From an uncultured Lachnospiraceae bacterium (GTDB taxonomy: Bacteria > Bacillota > Clostridia > Lachnospirales > Lachnospiraceae), in contig CAJUCG010000028.1 of assembly GCA_910585065.1 (NCBI GenBank), positions 1 to 22,614 of the forward strand: a stretch of DNA of 22,614 nucleotides, written 5' to 3'. Positions within the stretch are counted from its first letter, which is position 1, and each line of letters starts with the position of its first letter. The notes under the pieces are model-generated. The model worked only from the letters and a program-made list of their open reading frames with translations, ran no database searches and had not been told where the DNA came from. Both the position numbers and the translations under genes were made by a program. This document shows positions 7,119 through 15,803 of this stretch, piece by piece.

Positions 7119-7150
7119 TTGGATATTGCAAATCTGCCAGCAATATCCAA
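7119..7150 (-). promoter_or_regulatory. Perfect 11-bp inverted repeat in the sodC leader
   Basis: TTGGATATTGC (7119-7129) and GCAATATCCAA (7140-7150) flank a 10-bp loop. In the sodC mRNA this hairpin ends at the first bases of the AAGGGG ribosome site. It could be an operator or a translation-modulating hairpin. It does not resemble the candidate PerR sites. Confidence 0.6.
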
Positions 7151-7172
7151 TAAAAACTTATATATTTGTTTT

Positions 7173-7201
7173 ATTATATGAAGGGGACATATTTTTGTTC
7201 A
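7173..7201 (-). promoter_or_regulatory. Probable sodC promoter
   Basis: On the minus strand, TGAACA (7196-7201), a 17-bp spacer and TATAAT (7173-7178). The -10 is perfect and the -35 matches four of six positions. The region 7151-7279 holds no other feature I can support. Confidence 0.5.
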
Positions 7202-7279
7202 TTACTTCCGAATCTATCCATCTAAACAGCGCAAATCGCAAGAGCAATTTCCATTGCTTCCGTAATTCTCCATGGTCAA

Positions 7280-7681
7280 TTACCATATTTCCCCTTTATC
7301 AAACTTGTTTGCTTCTGTAATTTTCCTGCTTATCGCAATGATATAATAAATTCCTGCTATTGACAAATATGTTTCTTCTGCTGAGCATACTCCCACCATG
7401 CCAGTTGTAATATAGATCCACCAATCATAGCCAATAAAAAAAATTTCCGGAAGAAATATAAGATAAGAAAATATCCCTAACCATGACATTTTATTCCTTT
7501 TTTCTGCACTTGTTGCGATTCCCCAAGTATTTTTATGTGCAATTAACATTTCAGCTAATTTTTCATTTTTTATTGTGACCGACCTGCTAAATGTTTTAAA
7601 CGTCATAGAAAGGATTCTGCACGATCCTATCAATAACCATAAAAGAGTGATTGTCATAAATATCATGGCAAATATTTTCAT
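7280..7681 (-). CDS. Small membrane protein of unknown function
   Basis: A 133-residue protein I do not recognise. A hydrophobic segment at about 5-27 looks like a first membrane helix or uncleaved signal. A basic, soluble stretch (about 28-66) follows, then two further hydrophobic segments (about 67-88 and 98-118), giving three probable membrane spans. The start at 7681 is chosen because AGAGGG lies 8 nt upstream; a TTG seven codons further up is possible. It follows the ATPase/AbrB fusion gene on the same strand after a 101-bp gap, so it may be the last gene of the ABC operon or independent. No conserved motif suggests a function. It is AT-richer than its neighbours. Confidence 0.6.
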   Translation of the reverse strand: MKIFAMIFMTITLLWLLIGSCRILSMTFKTFSRSVTIKNEKLAEMLIAHKNTWGIATSAEKRNKMSWLGIFSYLIFLPEIFFIGYDWWIYITTGMVGVCSAEETYLSIAGIYYIIAISRKITEANKFDKGEIW

Positions 7682-7782
7682 ATCTATTTTCCCTCTACAC
7701 AATTGGCAATTCTACACAAAAGAAAATTTCGCCTATATAGTTTCACACTTATTTCCGGATCACTTTTTGACCCGTTTTGTTT

Positions 7783-8706
7783 TCATGCCTTCTCCAGCAC
7801 AATCTTCCCATCCTTTACTTCCATCCGCAGTTTATTATCCTCAATTCCCGCTTCGGCAAGCATCTCCTTTGGGATCTGAATGCGCCCGGCACGGTCAATA
7901 ATCGCGAATTCTTCCTGTGTTTCCTCCTCCTGCCAGTTTATTGCCGCTGCCTCCACAGAGTCAATAGAATATTGTTCCTTTAAAATACGTTCGCTGCTAA
8001 ATTTCCCATCGCGAATGGCAATCACGCGCTGCACCTGTTTGGAGAGAGCCACATCGTGCGTTACAATTACAATGGTCTGCCCCTCGTCGCGGTTTAAATG
8101 CCGAAATACATCCAAAATATAATCTGCTGTTTTCCGATCAACGGAGCCTGTCGGCTCGTCTGCAAGCAGGAGTTTCGGAGAGTTGGCTAGGGCAATCGCA
8201 ATCGCAATCCGCTGCTGTTCCCCGCCGGAAAGCTGATTTAGCCGGCTCGCCTTTTTATGCGACATCCCAACCGCATCAAGCAGTTTTAACGCGCGCTCTT
8301 TTCTGCCCTTTTCTGAACCGAACTGCATTGGAGTCATAATATTTTCCAGCGCGCTAAGGTACGGCAGGAGATTCCTCGCGTTATTCTGCCAAACAAAACC
8401 AACCGTATCCCTTTTGTACTCCACAAGCTGTTTTTCTGTCATGGTAAACAAATTTTTTCCATCCACAAATAATTTTCCCGCGCTTGGCGTATCCAGACCG
8501 CCAAGCATATTTAAAAAGGTGGACTTGCCTGAACCGCTGTTTCCGATAATTGCAAGCAGCTCTCCCCTCTCGACCCTAAGATCTAACCCCTGCAATGCCA
8601 AAACTTCCAGCTCCGCTGTTTTGTAAATTTTTACCAAATTATCTGCCAAAATCATCGGTTCTTCCGCAAATTCCTTTTCCTCCGCTTTCTTTCCTGTCTC
8701 CGCCAT
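7783..8706 (-). CDS. ABC transporter ATPase with a C-terminal AbrB/SpoVT-like domain
   Basis: A 307-residue protein. Residues about 19-240 are a LolD/MacB-type ATPase: Walker A GNSGSGKST (55-63), Q-loop Gln107, signature LSGGEQQR (159-166), Walker B LLLADEPTG, switch His217. After an acidic linker (about 245-267) comes IIDRAGRIQIPKEMLAEAGI and a strand ending GKIVLEKA, which matches the swapped-hairpin AbrB/MazE/SpoVT pattern (compare LDELGRITLPIELRR in the protein at 22423). The extra domain could dimerise the ATPase, bind DNA or act as a sensor; which one is unknown. GGAGG precedes the ATG at proper spacing. It lies 41 bp after the other ATPase gene and is the probable second ATPase of the same transporter. 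Confidence 0.88.
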   Translation of the reverse strand: MAETGKKAEEKEFAEEPMILADNLVKIYKTAELEVLALQGLDLRVERGELLAIIGNSGSGKSTFLNMLGGLDTPSAGKLFVDGKNLFTMTEKQLVEYKRDTVGFVWQNNARNLLPYLSALENIMTPMQFGSEKGRKERALKLLDAVGMSHKKASRLNQLSGGEQQRIAIAIALANSPKLLLADEPTGSVDRKTADYILDVFRHLNRDEGQTIVIVTHDVALSKQVQRVIAIRDGKFSSERILKEQYSIDSVEAAAINWQEEETQEEFAIIDRAGRIQIPKEMLAEAGIEDNKLRMEVKDGKIVLEKA

Positions 8707-8747
8707 AAAAAACCTCCATTTTCAAAATTCTCCCAGACAAAACCCTT

Positions 8748-9425
8748 TTACTTGTCTTCTGCCTCTTTCACACTCCCGTCCTCCAAGGTATATACTACAT
8801 CCCCCGCATCCATCAGTGCCATATCATGTGTTGTCATCACCACCGTAACGCCCTGTTTCTGCACCAATTCTCTAAAAAGCTTGATCACAGCCAGCGAGGT
8901 TGCCGTATCAAGTTCTGCTGTCGGTTCATCCGCAAAAAGCACCTGCGGCTTATGGGCGATAGCACGCGCGATAGCCACCCTCTGCTGTTCCCCGCCGGAA
9001 AGCTCCTGCGGCATATGCTGCATCCGCTTGCCAAGCCCCACCAGATGCAGACACTCCTCCACACGCTTTTTGCGATCCTGCTTGTAATCCGATAGGCGCA
9101 GCGCGAATTCCACATTCTCATAAACGGTCATCATCGGAATTAGCGACACCGACTGAAATACAAAGCCAATTTTTTTTCGGCGCAGCTTCTCTCTCTCCCT
9201 ATCGGATAATCCTGTAATATCCCGTCCGTCAAAAAGTACCTCCCCCGAAGTTGGCGCATCCAATGCCCCAATAATATTTAACAGCGTCGTCTTTCCGGAG
9301 CCGGACTTTCCGCGCAGTATCGTAAGGCTCTGTCTTGGAATTTTCACTGAGACATCTTTTAATGCCAAAAACGCTTCTTCCCCTGCCACCGGAAATTCCC
9401 GGCAAACCTTTTTTGTTTCTATCAT
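8748..9425 (-). CDS. ABC transporter ATPase, LolD/MacB family
   Basis: A 225-residue ATP-binding subunit with every expected motif: Walker A GKSGSGKTT (39-47), Q-loop Gln91, signature LSGGEQQR (142-149), Walker B VLFADEPTA with Glu167, and switch His200. The short size and sequence style are those of ATPases that work with FtsX-type permeases by mechanotransmission rather than classical transport. The start at 9425 has AAAGGA about 5-6 nt upstream; an earlier in-frame ATG at 9455 would place the ribosome site inside the gene. It lies 47 bp after the permease gene and 41 bp before the AbrB-fused ATPase, so the complex may use an ATPase heterodimer or the two as alternatives. Confidence 0.93.
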   Translation of the reverse strand: MIETKKVCREFPVAGEEAFLALKDVSVKIPRQSLTILRGKSGSGKTTLLNIIGALDAPTSGEVLFDGRDITGLSDREREKLRRKKIGFVFQSVSLIPMMTVYENVEFALRLSDYKQDRKKRVEECLHLVGLGKRMQHMPQELSGGEQQRVAIARAIAHKPQVLFADEPTAELDTATSLAVIKLFRELVQKQGVTVVMTTHDMALMDAGDVVYTLEDGSVKEAEDK

Positions 9426-9472
9426 ATTTTTCCTTTCTCCCTCCATACAAGCCATACAGAAATCTGTAATAT

Positions 9473-12274
9473 TTAATCCTCTCCCAACTTCAACGCCTGC
9501 GCAATCTTCATCCGGAATACTTGGCGGGAAAGAATCATCAGACAGACTACTAATACTACTGCGATCACACCAAAGAGCCGCACCATATCCGACTGCCTTG
9601 TAATCAGCTCCATCGGCAGCACCTGATCCGCAGCAGAGTATGCAATCTGTATCATCGGTACATACATATTTGATGCAATCGCACCGATAAGCGCACCGCA
9701 GCCAATTGATAACAGGCTGGAAAATATTTGTTCATTGATCAACATTTTAAGAATTTCCCCGCGTGACATTCCCATTGCCCGGAAAATACCAAAAAGCAGT
9801 TCGCGTGAGCGGATGGATAAAATCCAGTAAATCAGATAACCCACACCGCACAGAATTAGAATAACAATAAAACTCATGGTCAGAATTCCATTTGTCCCCT
9901 CAAAAAGTGTATCCCGCTTAATCCGTGCAAGCTCCACCGCAGTATCCACGCATTTTTCAAATTTCAAATTATTTTCCTCGGAAAAACGGTAAAAATCCGA
10001 GGTGGAATCCATATCAAACCAGATCTCATAGGGCTTTACTCCCCACACACCCTGCACAGTGGAAAGATGTGCCACAATCAGAAAAACAGATTCCTGATAA
10101 GGTTCCCCGTTTGGAAGGAGACCGCGCATTCCAGGAGTAAAACCCGGAAAATAATCCACAAACCCCAAAATCTTCGTGCGGATTTTTGCCGTCTCATTCT
10201 CCTTTTCCCAGAAAATAAACTCATCCCCAACCTTGTAATTCAGCTGATCGCGAAATGTTGTGGACAGGAGTACTCCATCTGCATTCTGCGCGAGAAGATT
10301 CAGATAAGTATAATAATGCTCGTCCATCAATCCCTCCGGCAGACTCGTTGTCTCACCGAAATCTTTTGTGTCGATCCCGTACATCACTGTCGGAAGCATC
10401 TCCATTCCGCGCATAAAGACAACTTCCTCGCCCGAATATACTTTCGCCATCGAATTAACGCCGGAAATCTGTCCGTATTTCCCATACTGTGGTTCCTGAT
10501 AAACTAAACTTTCCGCCGCACCCATACGCACTGCTGCGGAATTATCCTTCCATACTTCCTTGATCACCAGATCCGCACCCGTATGATAGACCAGATTTTT
10601 TTGCGCGTTCGCTAAAATAGTGCGCGCTACCGTCGTGTTAAAAATTCCGAGTGCCACGGTAAGAGTCAAAAATGTCATGATAAAATACTGCCTGCTGCCC
10701 GTGCGCAAAATCTGAAGAAACGATGCGTACCCCGCCGGTTTCCAGCGTTTTTTTCCAAGAAAATAAATAAGGCGGACCAACAGCGGCTGCAGGCGCAGAC
10801 TAAAGAGTGCCGCACCTAAAATAAAGAGTGCTGAGCTGATAAACAAGAGAGGATCTAATGCCCCTCCGGTCATCACTGCATCCAAAAGTTCTTCCTTTCG
10901 GTTTGTAAAACTATAATAGCCATATACGGATACCGCGAGCATTAAGATATCTAAAAAGAATTTCTGCCATAATGGTTTCTTCGTGCGCGCACGCGACTGC
11001 TTTTGACGCACAATCGTGATACCACTCTGTTTTAGGGCGGGAAGTACCGCCATCAAAATGGAGAGAAGCACCGCCATAAGCGCGTACAAAAATACCTCTG
11101 CCGAATAAGAAACGGAAAGCGGCCGCCTCTGCACAAACTCAAGAAACGCGCTTGACGATCCTAAAATGCGGCAGAGCAGATTTCCGAGCGGCAGCCCAAT
11201 TACAAAACCGATCGCTGCCAGGAAAGAAGACTGCATTAGGTAGAGTAAAAAAATCTGCCCCTTGCTTGCACCCCGGCTTTTCATCAGAGAGATCTCCGCC
11301 TGTTCCATCTCAAGCATTTGTCTTGAAATCATATAAAGAAATGCACAGAGCAGCACAAGAACTGGTGCCTGTAAAATTAAAAGTGTAATATTAACCTTCT
11401 TTTCATTTGCCAAAAAATTTTCCATAAGTCCAAGATAGATCGGCTCTTCCATCCTTCCGTAACTCGAATTTAATTCCAAATACTCTTTCGTCTTCTCCAC
11501 AATATGCTTTGCATTCGGATATTCTATTGAATCCGGATCAAATTGAATATGCCAGCGGGTATTATATTCATAAACCTTTCCTCCACGGAGAAAATTCTGC
11601 TCAAATATCTCCTGAGCAACCAGCAGTTCCGTGTCAAACTCATCCGGACTTTCCACCCAGTAGGAATCCTGCTGTTGTGAATTAGTTACTATTCCCACAA
11701 TGCGAACAGTGAGGGGATTGCCCTGTGAATCGGTCAGATAAGAAAAATCCAGCTCCTCCCCGACAAGAAGATCCATCTCAATAAAACCATTCATCGTAAG
11801 CACCGCCTCAATTACGCCATCCTCCGAAAGCGTGTTTGAATACATCTTACCGCTCAGCACGGTAACGTGTTCGTCGAGCGCGGACATACTTCCCAGTTTA
11901 TATTTGCCCTCTCTGCGCCTGCCATCCCGATCCATACGCGATTTTAATGTGGTTGCCATTAAACTGTGATGAACAATATGCGCTTCCTCCCCCACTCCAA
12001 ATTCCGCGCACATTTTTTCTGCAATCTCAAGTGTGCGCCCATATTCCTCCAAACCTCCGCTCTTTCGGACACGCCCCTCAAGTGATGCCATTGTGGGAAA
12101 CTCATTGTTCTCCTTCAGATAAACATTAAACTCATCTGCTAACATCCTTTGCAGGGACGCTGTCCGGTACATTGGATGACTCGCTGCTACCGCGACCAGT
12201 AAAATATTTCCAATTAAGAGGCTGACCACCATCCATTTCTTATGTAAAAGCTTCTGTAACATAATTTGCAGCAT
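9473..12274 (-). CDS. Large duplicated FtsX/MacB-type ABC permease
   Basis: A 933-residue membrane protein with about ten hydrophobic spans. One span (about 15-33) is followed by a large extracellular domain (about 34-298) and three spans (about 300-420). Two more spans (about 440-500), one (about 525-550), a second extracellular domain (about 550-790) and a final three (about 795-920) complete it. This is the duplicated FtsX-domain layout of DUF214/LolC-like permeases acting in lipoprotein handling, peptide resistance or export. The charged segment after the second span (SLMKSRGASKGQI) and its repeat near the C-terminus (GIFRAMGMSRGEI) are the usual coupling helices that contact the ATPase. 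GGGGGGAG precedes the ATG at 12274. It starts 13 bp after the third adaptor gene. The substrate cannot be read from the sequence. Confidence 0.92.
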   Translation of the reverse strand: MLQIMLQKLLHKKWMVVSLLIGNILLVAVAASHPMYRTASLQRMLADEFNVYLKENNEFPTMASLEGRVRKSGGLEEYGRTLEIAEKMCAEFGVGEEAHIVHHSLMATTLKSRMDRDGRRREGKYKLGSMSALDEHVTVLSGKMYSNTLSEDGVIEAVLTMNGFIEMDLLVGEELDFSYLTDSQGNPLTVRIVGIVTNSQQQDSYWVESPDEFDTELLVAQEIFEQNFLRGGKVYEYNTRWHIQFDPDSIEYPNAKHIVEKTKEYLELNSSYGRMEEPIYLGLMENFLANEKKVNITLLILQAPVLVLLCAFLYMISRQMLEMEQAEISLMKSRGASKGQIFLLYLMQSSFLAAIGFVIGLPLGNLLCRILGSSSAFLEFVQRRPLSVSYSAEVFLYALMAVLLSILMAVLPALKQSGITIVRQKQSRARTKKPLWQKFFLDILMLAVSVYGYYSFTNRKEELLDAVMTGGALDPLLFISSALFILGAALFSLRLQPLLVRLIYFLGKKRWKPAGYASFLQILRTGSRQYFIMTFLTLTVALGIFNTTVARTILANAQKNLVYHTGADLVIKEVWKDNSAAVRMGAAESLVYQEPQYGKYGQISGVNSMAKVYSGEEVVFMRGMEMLPTVMYGIDTKDFGETTSLPEGLMDEHYYTYLNLLAQNADGVLLSTTFRDQLNYKVGDEFIFWEKENETAKIRTKILGFVDYFPGFTPGMRGLLPNGEPYQESVFLIVAHLSTVQGVWGVKPYEIWFDMDSTSDFYRFSEENNLKFEKCVDTAVELARIKRDTLFEGTNGILTMSFIVILILCGVGYLIYWILSIRSRELLFGIFRAMGMSRGEILKMLINEQIFSSLLSIGCGALIGAIASNMYVPMIQIAYSAADQVLPMELITRQSDMVRLFGVIAVVLVVCLMILSRQVFRMKIAQALKLGED

Positions 12275-12287
12275 GGCTTCTCCCCCC

Positions 12288-13322
12288 TTACTGGATCACG
12301 ACGATCATTCCCTCTGTCAGCCCATCTAGCGCGTAGCAGAGATCCCTAGTCGTCTTTCCAACGGTAAAATAACATTTTGAAAGTTTTCCATCTTTTAATT
12401 CCAATACATAAGTGCCGTCCTTATCCGTATAGACCGCAGCGTTGTCCACCAGAAGTACATTGTCAATATGAAGATTTTCATAGCGGGCATTAAACCCCCA
12501 GGCGGACTCATAGTCCGGCTTCAAGTAAGCGTTCTCCACCTTAAAGCTCCCGGAGAGATACTTTTCTCCGCAGGAAACTACCCTGCACTGATATTCCTCT
12601 CCCATCCCATCTATCAATTTTACCGGCATTCCATAGCGCAGCACACTGCCTATATCTGCCACCGAAAATATAGATTCATCTGAAATTAAGAGAGTGCCAA
12701 TACTTGCCCCGTCCGGGATCGGCGCGCCGGGGCTATAATAATTTAACCGGGTAATCAAACCAAATTTTGGTGCCACAATCTCTTTTGTTTCCAACATATT
12801 TTGGTATGTATCATACTGCTCTTTTATCGTGGCAAAATTTTCATCTACTGCACGCTTTTGGCGTTCCTGCTCCATCCCAAGCTGTTCCAGTCTCAGCTCG
12901 GCAATCTTTTTTTGTGTACCGGAACTTTTCCGCACTGCCTCCTGTGCTGCCTTATATGCCTCCTCCATCTTAGCATACGCCTTATCCCGCGACTCTTCAG
13001 CCCGCTGAATACGAAGCTTTATCTCTTCCAGTGCGATCTCATCCACACCGGTTGTAATATATGCAATTACATCTCCCTCATTCACATATTCTCCGCTCTT
13101 AGTCGCATATCGGACAAATTTTACTGATCCACAGCCAAAATTAACCTCGATAGGTATGGAACTGGTATAGTAGTAAGATGCTGGCACAGTTGCCTCCGCG
13201 GTAATCGTCCCGCGTGTTACCGTCGTTGTCCGATACCCGGTATCTTCCGCGCAGATCGGCATCTCCCCTGCACAGAAGGCCACCGCAAAAAGCAAACAAA
13301 AGATTTTTTTGCTATTCCACAT
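12288..13322 (-). CDS. Membrane-fusion (HlyD/RND-type adaptor) protein 3
   Basis: A 344-residue exported adaptor. A signal-peptide-like N-terminus (hydrophobic about 5-20, possible cleavage at ICA-ED) lacks a clear lipobox. A lipoyl half-motif (VNEGDVIAYITTG) is followed by a long helical hairpin (about 105-175, rich in Glu, Lys and Gln), the second lipoyl half (VAPKFGLITRL), a beta-barrel region and a C-terminal segment GLTEGMIVV typical of the family. The start at 13322 overlaps the end of the preceding gene by 11 bp, with AAGGAG upstream, which indicates translational coupling. As a monoderm adaptor it would sit outside the membrane and extend the permease's extracellular part. It is one of three different adaptors in this operon. 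Confidence 0.85.
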   Translation of the reverse strand: MWNSKKIFCLLFAVAFCAGEMPICAEDTGYRTTTVTRGTITAEATVPASYYYTSSIPIEVNFGCGSVKFVRYATKSGEYVNEGDVIAYITTGVDEIALEEIKLRIQRAEESRDKAYAKMEEAYKAAQEAVRKSSGTQKKIAELRLEQLGMEQERQKRAVDENFATIKEQYDTYQNMLETKEIVAPKFGLITRLNYYSPGAPIPDGASIGTLLISDESIFSVADIGSVLRYGMPVKLIDGMGEEYQCRVVSCGEKYLSGSFKVENAYLKPDYESAWGFNARYENLHIDNVLLVDNAAVYTDKDGTYVLELKDGKLSKCYFTVGKTTRDLCYALDGLTEGMIVVIQ

Positions 13323-14367
13323 AGACACATTCTCCTTCCTCAAGCCCACTTATGATTTCCGCGTAAGTATCGCCGATCACACCAACTTCAACTGGTGTCT
13401 TTACATACAGATCCCCCTCAATTTTGTAGACATAATAATTCCGGCGTTCTTTATACAGAACACTTTTGGGGACAGCCAGCACATTTTCCCGATATTCCCC
13501 CACAATACAAACAAATGCATTTCTTCCAAACCATGCCCCCTGCGCGTCAATCATCCGATACCTGGAAACTTTTTTCTCATTCTTTATCGTTATCATCTGC
13601 AATTCCTCATCACTGTAAGGGATATACTCCAATTCGTAGCGTTTCCCATCCACCACTGCATAATATTCATAGCAATCCTCAATGGCATTTCGCGTGACAT
13701 AGTCTGTCTGCAAATAGTGGCCGTCCTCACTTGCCAGTGCTAGGATTGGGCTGCCCTCCGAGATCGCTGCTCCTTCCCCATAGCCTACAATTGCCGTTAC
13801 TATCCCAGAAAACGGTGCAAGTAGCTGATGATTCCCGCCTTCCTTCTTCGCAGACTCGATCCTGCCTTTGAGATACTCTTCCTCAAATTCCTGCAATTCC
13901 TTTCTGTGTGCCAACTCTAATTCCATGCGCGATACATCCTGTCCAGAAAGCTTTGCAATCTCAATATCAATTTCAAAATGACGGTTATTGTACGCGTTTT
14001 CTTCCTGCATCTGTGTAAGTTCCTCCGAAAGCCGCTCACACTCTTCTCCCGCCTCATCGCGCAGTTCCGCCAAGACTTCTCCTTTTTCTACTTCCTTACC
14101 GATATATACATAAATATTTTCCAAAATGCCGGAGCAGGAAAATCCTAATTCCTCCTGGTGAGGCAGCACTACCGTTTCCATCACCTTTATTGAAGAAACA
14201 TTTCGATACTGCACATAGATATTTTCCTGTTTCATACTTATCGGCTCTATCAGTTCCGGCACCTCCTGCTCACTTGCCGCCTCACTCTCTTTATCGCCAC
14301 AACCCGCAAGCAAGAGGCAGAGGGCAAAAACAAAAACTTGCCAAAATTTAATTCTCTTGAGTCCCAT
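13312..14367 (-). CDS. Membrane-fusion adaptor lipoprotein 2
   Basis: A 351-residue lipoprotein adaptor. The N-terminal signal ends in the lipobox LLAGC, so the mature protein should be lipid-anchored on the outer face. It has a lipoyl half (VEKGEVLAELRDE), a helical coiled-coil stretch (about 105-175, EELTQMQEEN and following), a second lipoyl half (LLAPFSGIVTAIVGYGEG) and the C-terminal GLEEGECVYVE motif. The ATG at 14367 has AAAGGA 7 nt upstream; a more upstream in-frame start would add a non-signal extension. It lies 53 bp after adaptor 1 and overlaps adaptor 3. It is a diverged paralogue of its two neighbours rather than a recent duplicate. Confidence 0.87.
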   Translation of the reverse strand: MGLKRIKFWQVFVFALCLLLAGCGDKESEAASEQEVPELIEPISMKQENIYVQYRNVSSIKVMETVVLPHQEELGFSCSGILENIYVYIGKEVEKGEVLAELRDEAGEECERLSEELTQMQEENAYNNRHFEIDIEIAKLSGQDVSRMELELAHRKELQEFEEEYLKGRIESAKKEGGNHQLLAPFSGIVTAIVGYGEGAAISEGSPILALASEDGHYLQTDYVTRNAIEDCYEYYAVVDGKRYELEYIPYSDEELQMITIKNEKKVSRYRMIDAQGAWFGRNAFVCIVGEYRENVLAVPKSVLYKERRNYYVYKIEGDLYVKTPVEVGVIGDTYAEIISGLEEGECVYVE

Positions 14368-14420
14368 AGATCGTTCCTTTCCACATTTTCCCATTCAATA
14401 GTCCTTATTCAATGTACAGA

Positions 14421-15512
14421 TCACCGTTTTATCACCATATCACCCTCTTCTAGTCCGTCAACAATCTCTACTAACTTTGACCCCTCTAACCCTGTTGTAA
14501 CATAGCGCACACTCTTTAACCCATTCTCATCCTCATAGTACACATAGGATTCTTCCCCTGCCCGATGTACCACAAGCTTCGGCAGAGTCAGCACATCTTT
14601 GCGCGAATCAAGCACCAGTCTGGCATAGGCTCTCGTGCCAACAGCAAGCGTTGCATCCGCATCCACCAGGGAAAAATAAATATTCTCTGTATCCGGTGCT
14701 TCCTGCGCCGACATCACTTTTGTTTTGTAAACTTCCCCGTTATTATTGATTAGTTCATACTCGTCCCCCGGCTTAAAATACTCTGCGTACTCTATCTCAT
14801 TTAAACAAAAATTACAATGGCTCTTATCGATAATCCGAACAACCTCCGTATCGAGTTTTGGCGGTGCTTCACCCGGATCTAAAAGTCCGCTGCGCACCAT
14901 CGACACCATGCCGTCAATTCCCGCATAGATCCTACAGCCCGCCAATTCCCTCTCCATCTTATCTAACCGCAGCTTTGTAATATAGATCGCGTCCTCATAC
15001 TCCGTAATCTGACTTTTATAATTTTCTTTTATCTGCTGTTCGCGTGCCTCATACTGCGCGCGTGTCAACTCACCGCGATCATACTGTTTTTTTAGAACGT
15101 TCAGATCGAAGGTCTCAAGCTCCTGCGCCTGAGAAAGCAAGATCGTCATTTTCCCAAGCTCATAGTCTGCTAGTTTAATCCCCTCCTCCAGATCATCAAG
15201 TTCAAGCTCCGCCAATAAATCCCCTTTTTTCACATTTTCCCCGGCTTTTACATACACATAACGCACTCTTCTATCCTGCGTACCAAAATAGAGCGATTCC
15301 TCCTTGGTCTGCTGATAAGTACAGTATAGATCTTTTATCAGCTCCACATCTTCCCGCGTGACCTCTGCCAAATCATACTGAACCGAATCCACTGCATGCA
15401 CGATCACCACATGCCCCCCAGTCTCCTCCGCCGGAAGCAGGCTGCACCCGCTAAGAAAAAACGGTGCAAACAGCATTGGCACATATTTTTTCCATATTCT
15501 CCTCTTTTTCAA
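14421..15512 (-). CDS. Membrane-fusion adaptor lipoprotein 1 (first gene of the ABC operon)
   Basis: A lipoprotein adaptor of about 363 residues. The lysine/arginine-rich n-region leads into a hydrophobic stretch ending in the lipobox FLSGC. Then come a lipoyl half (VKKGDLLAELELDD), a helical hairpin with heptad-like spacing, a second half (IYAGIDGMVSMV) and C-terminal GLEEGDMVIKR. The start is uncertain. The predicted promoter at 15619-15647 excludes the farthest in-frame ATG (15662). The ATG at 15587 has no ribosome site at useful distance. The TTG at 15512 has GGGGGA five bases upstream and gives a normal signal peptide, so it is my choice. An ATG at 15476 would leave too short an n-region. 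Confidence 0.82.
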   Translation of the reverse strand: MKKRRIWKKYVPMLFAPFFLSGCSLLPAEETGGHVVIVHAVDSVQYDLAEVTREDVELIKDLYCTYQQTKEESLYFGTQDRRVRYVYVKAGENVKKGDLLAELELDDLEEGIKLADYELGKMTILLSQAQELETFDLNVLKKQYDRGELTRAQYEAREQQIKENYKSQITEYEDAIYITKLRLDKMERELAGCRIYAGIDGMVSMVRSGLLDPGEAPPKLDTEVVRIIDKSHCNFCLNEIEYAEYFKPGDEYELINNNGEVYKTKVMSAQEAPDTENIYFSLVDADATLAVGTRAYARLVLDSRKDVLTLPKLVVHRAGEESYVYYEDENGLKSVRYVTTGLEGSKLVEIVDGLEEGDMVIKR

Positions 15513-15618
15513 CTTTTTCCCCCATTTCCATTTCTTATTTTCCACTTTTTGGAGTTTTTTTACATTTCTGGCGACAGAAATCCCCATTATTTTCTGAAAA
15601 CTCTGTTCTCCACCGATT

Positions 15619-15647
15619 ATTATACAATATTTTTGTTTTAATATCAA
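15619..15647 (-). promoter_or_regulatory. Promoter of the ABC/adaptor operon
   Basis: On the minus strand, TTGATA (15642-15647), a 17-bp spacer and TATAAT (15619-15624). It is the only strong promoter-like sequence found upstream of the six closely packed genes ending at 7783. With the TTG start at 15512 the leader would be about 100 nt. Confidence 0.8.
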
Positions 15648-15719
15648 TGAAATATCATACAAGATAATTGATTTTTTCTACATTTTCTATTTCTTTTTTT
15701 CCTCTTTCATGTTATACTT

Positions 15720-15749
15720 TTGCCATGGCGTGTCCGAATATCATATAAA
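15720..15749 (+). promoter_or_regulatory. Possible promoter of the aldo/keto reductase gene
   Basis: TTGCCA (15720-15725), an 18-bp spacer and TATAAA (15744-15749). It is divergent from the ABC-operon promoter about 75 bp away. The palindrome GCCATGGC overlaps the -35 box. Confidence 0.45.
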
Positions 15750-15803
15750 GCTATTAGTTTATAGGTAAATATTTATGAATTAAACAAAAAGGAGGAATGA
15801 TTT

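Noticed and set aside
7756..7775. Terminator after the ATPase/AbrB fusion gene
   Set aside because: CGGGTCA and TGATCCG can pair on the minus strand with one G-T pair, but no T-run follows, so it is too weak to list.
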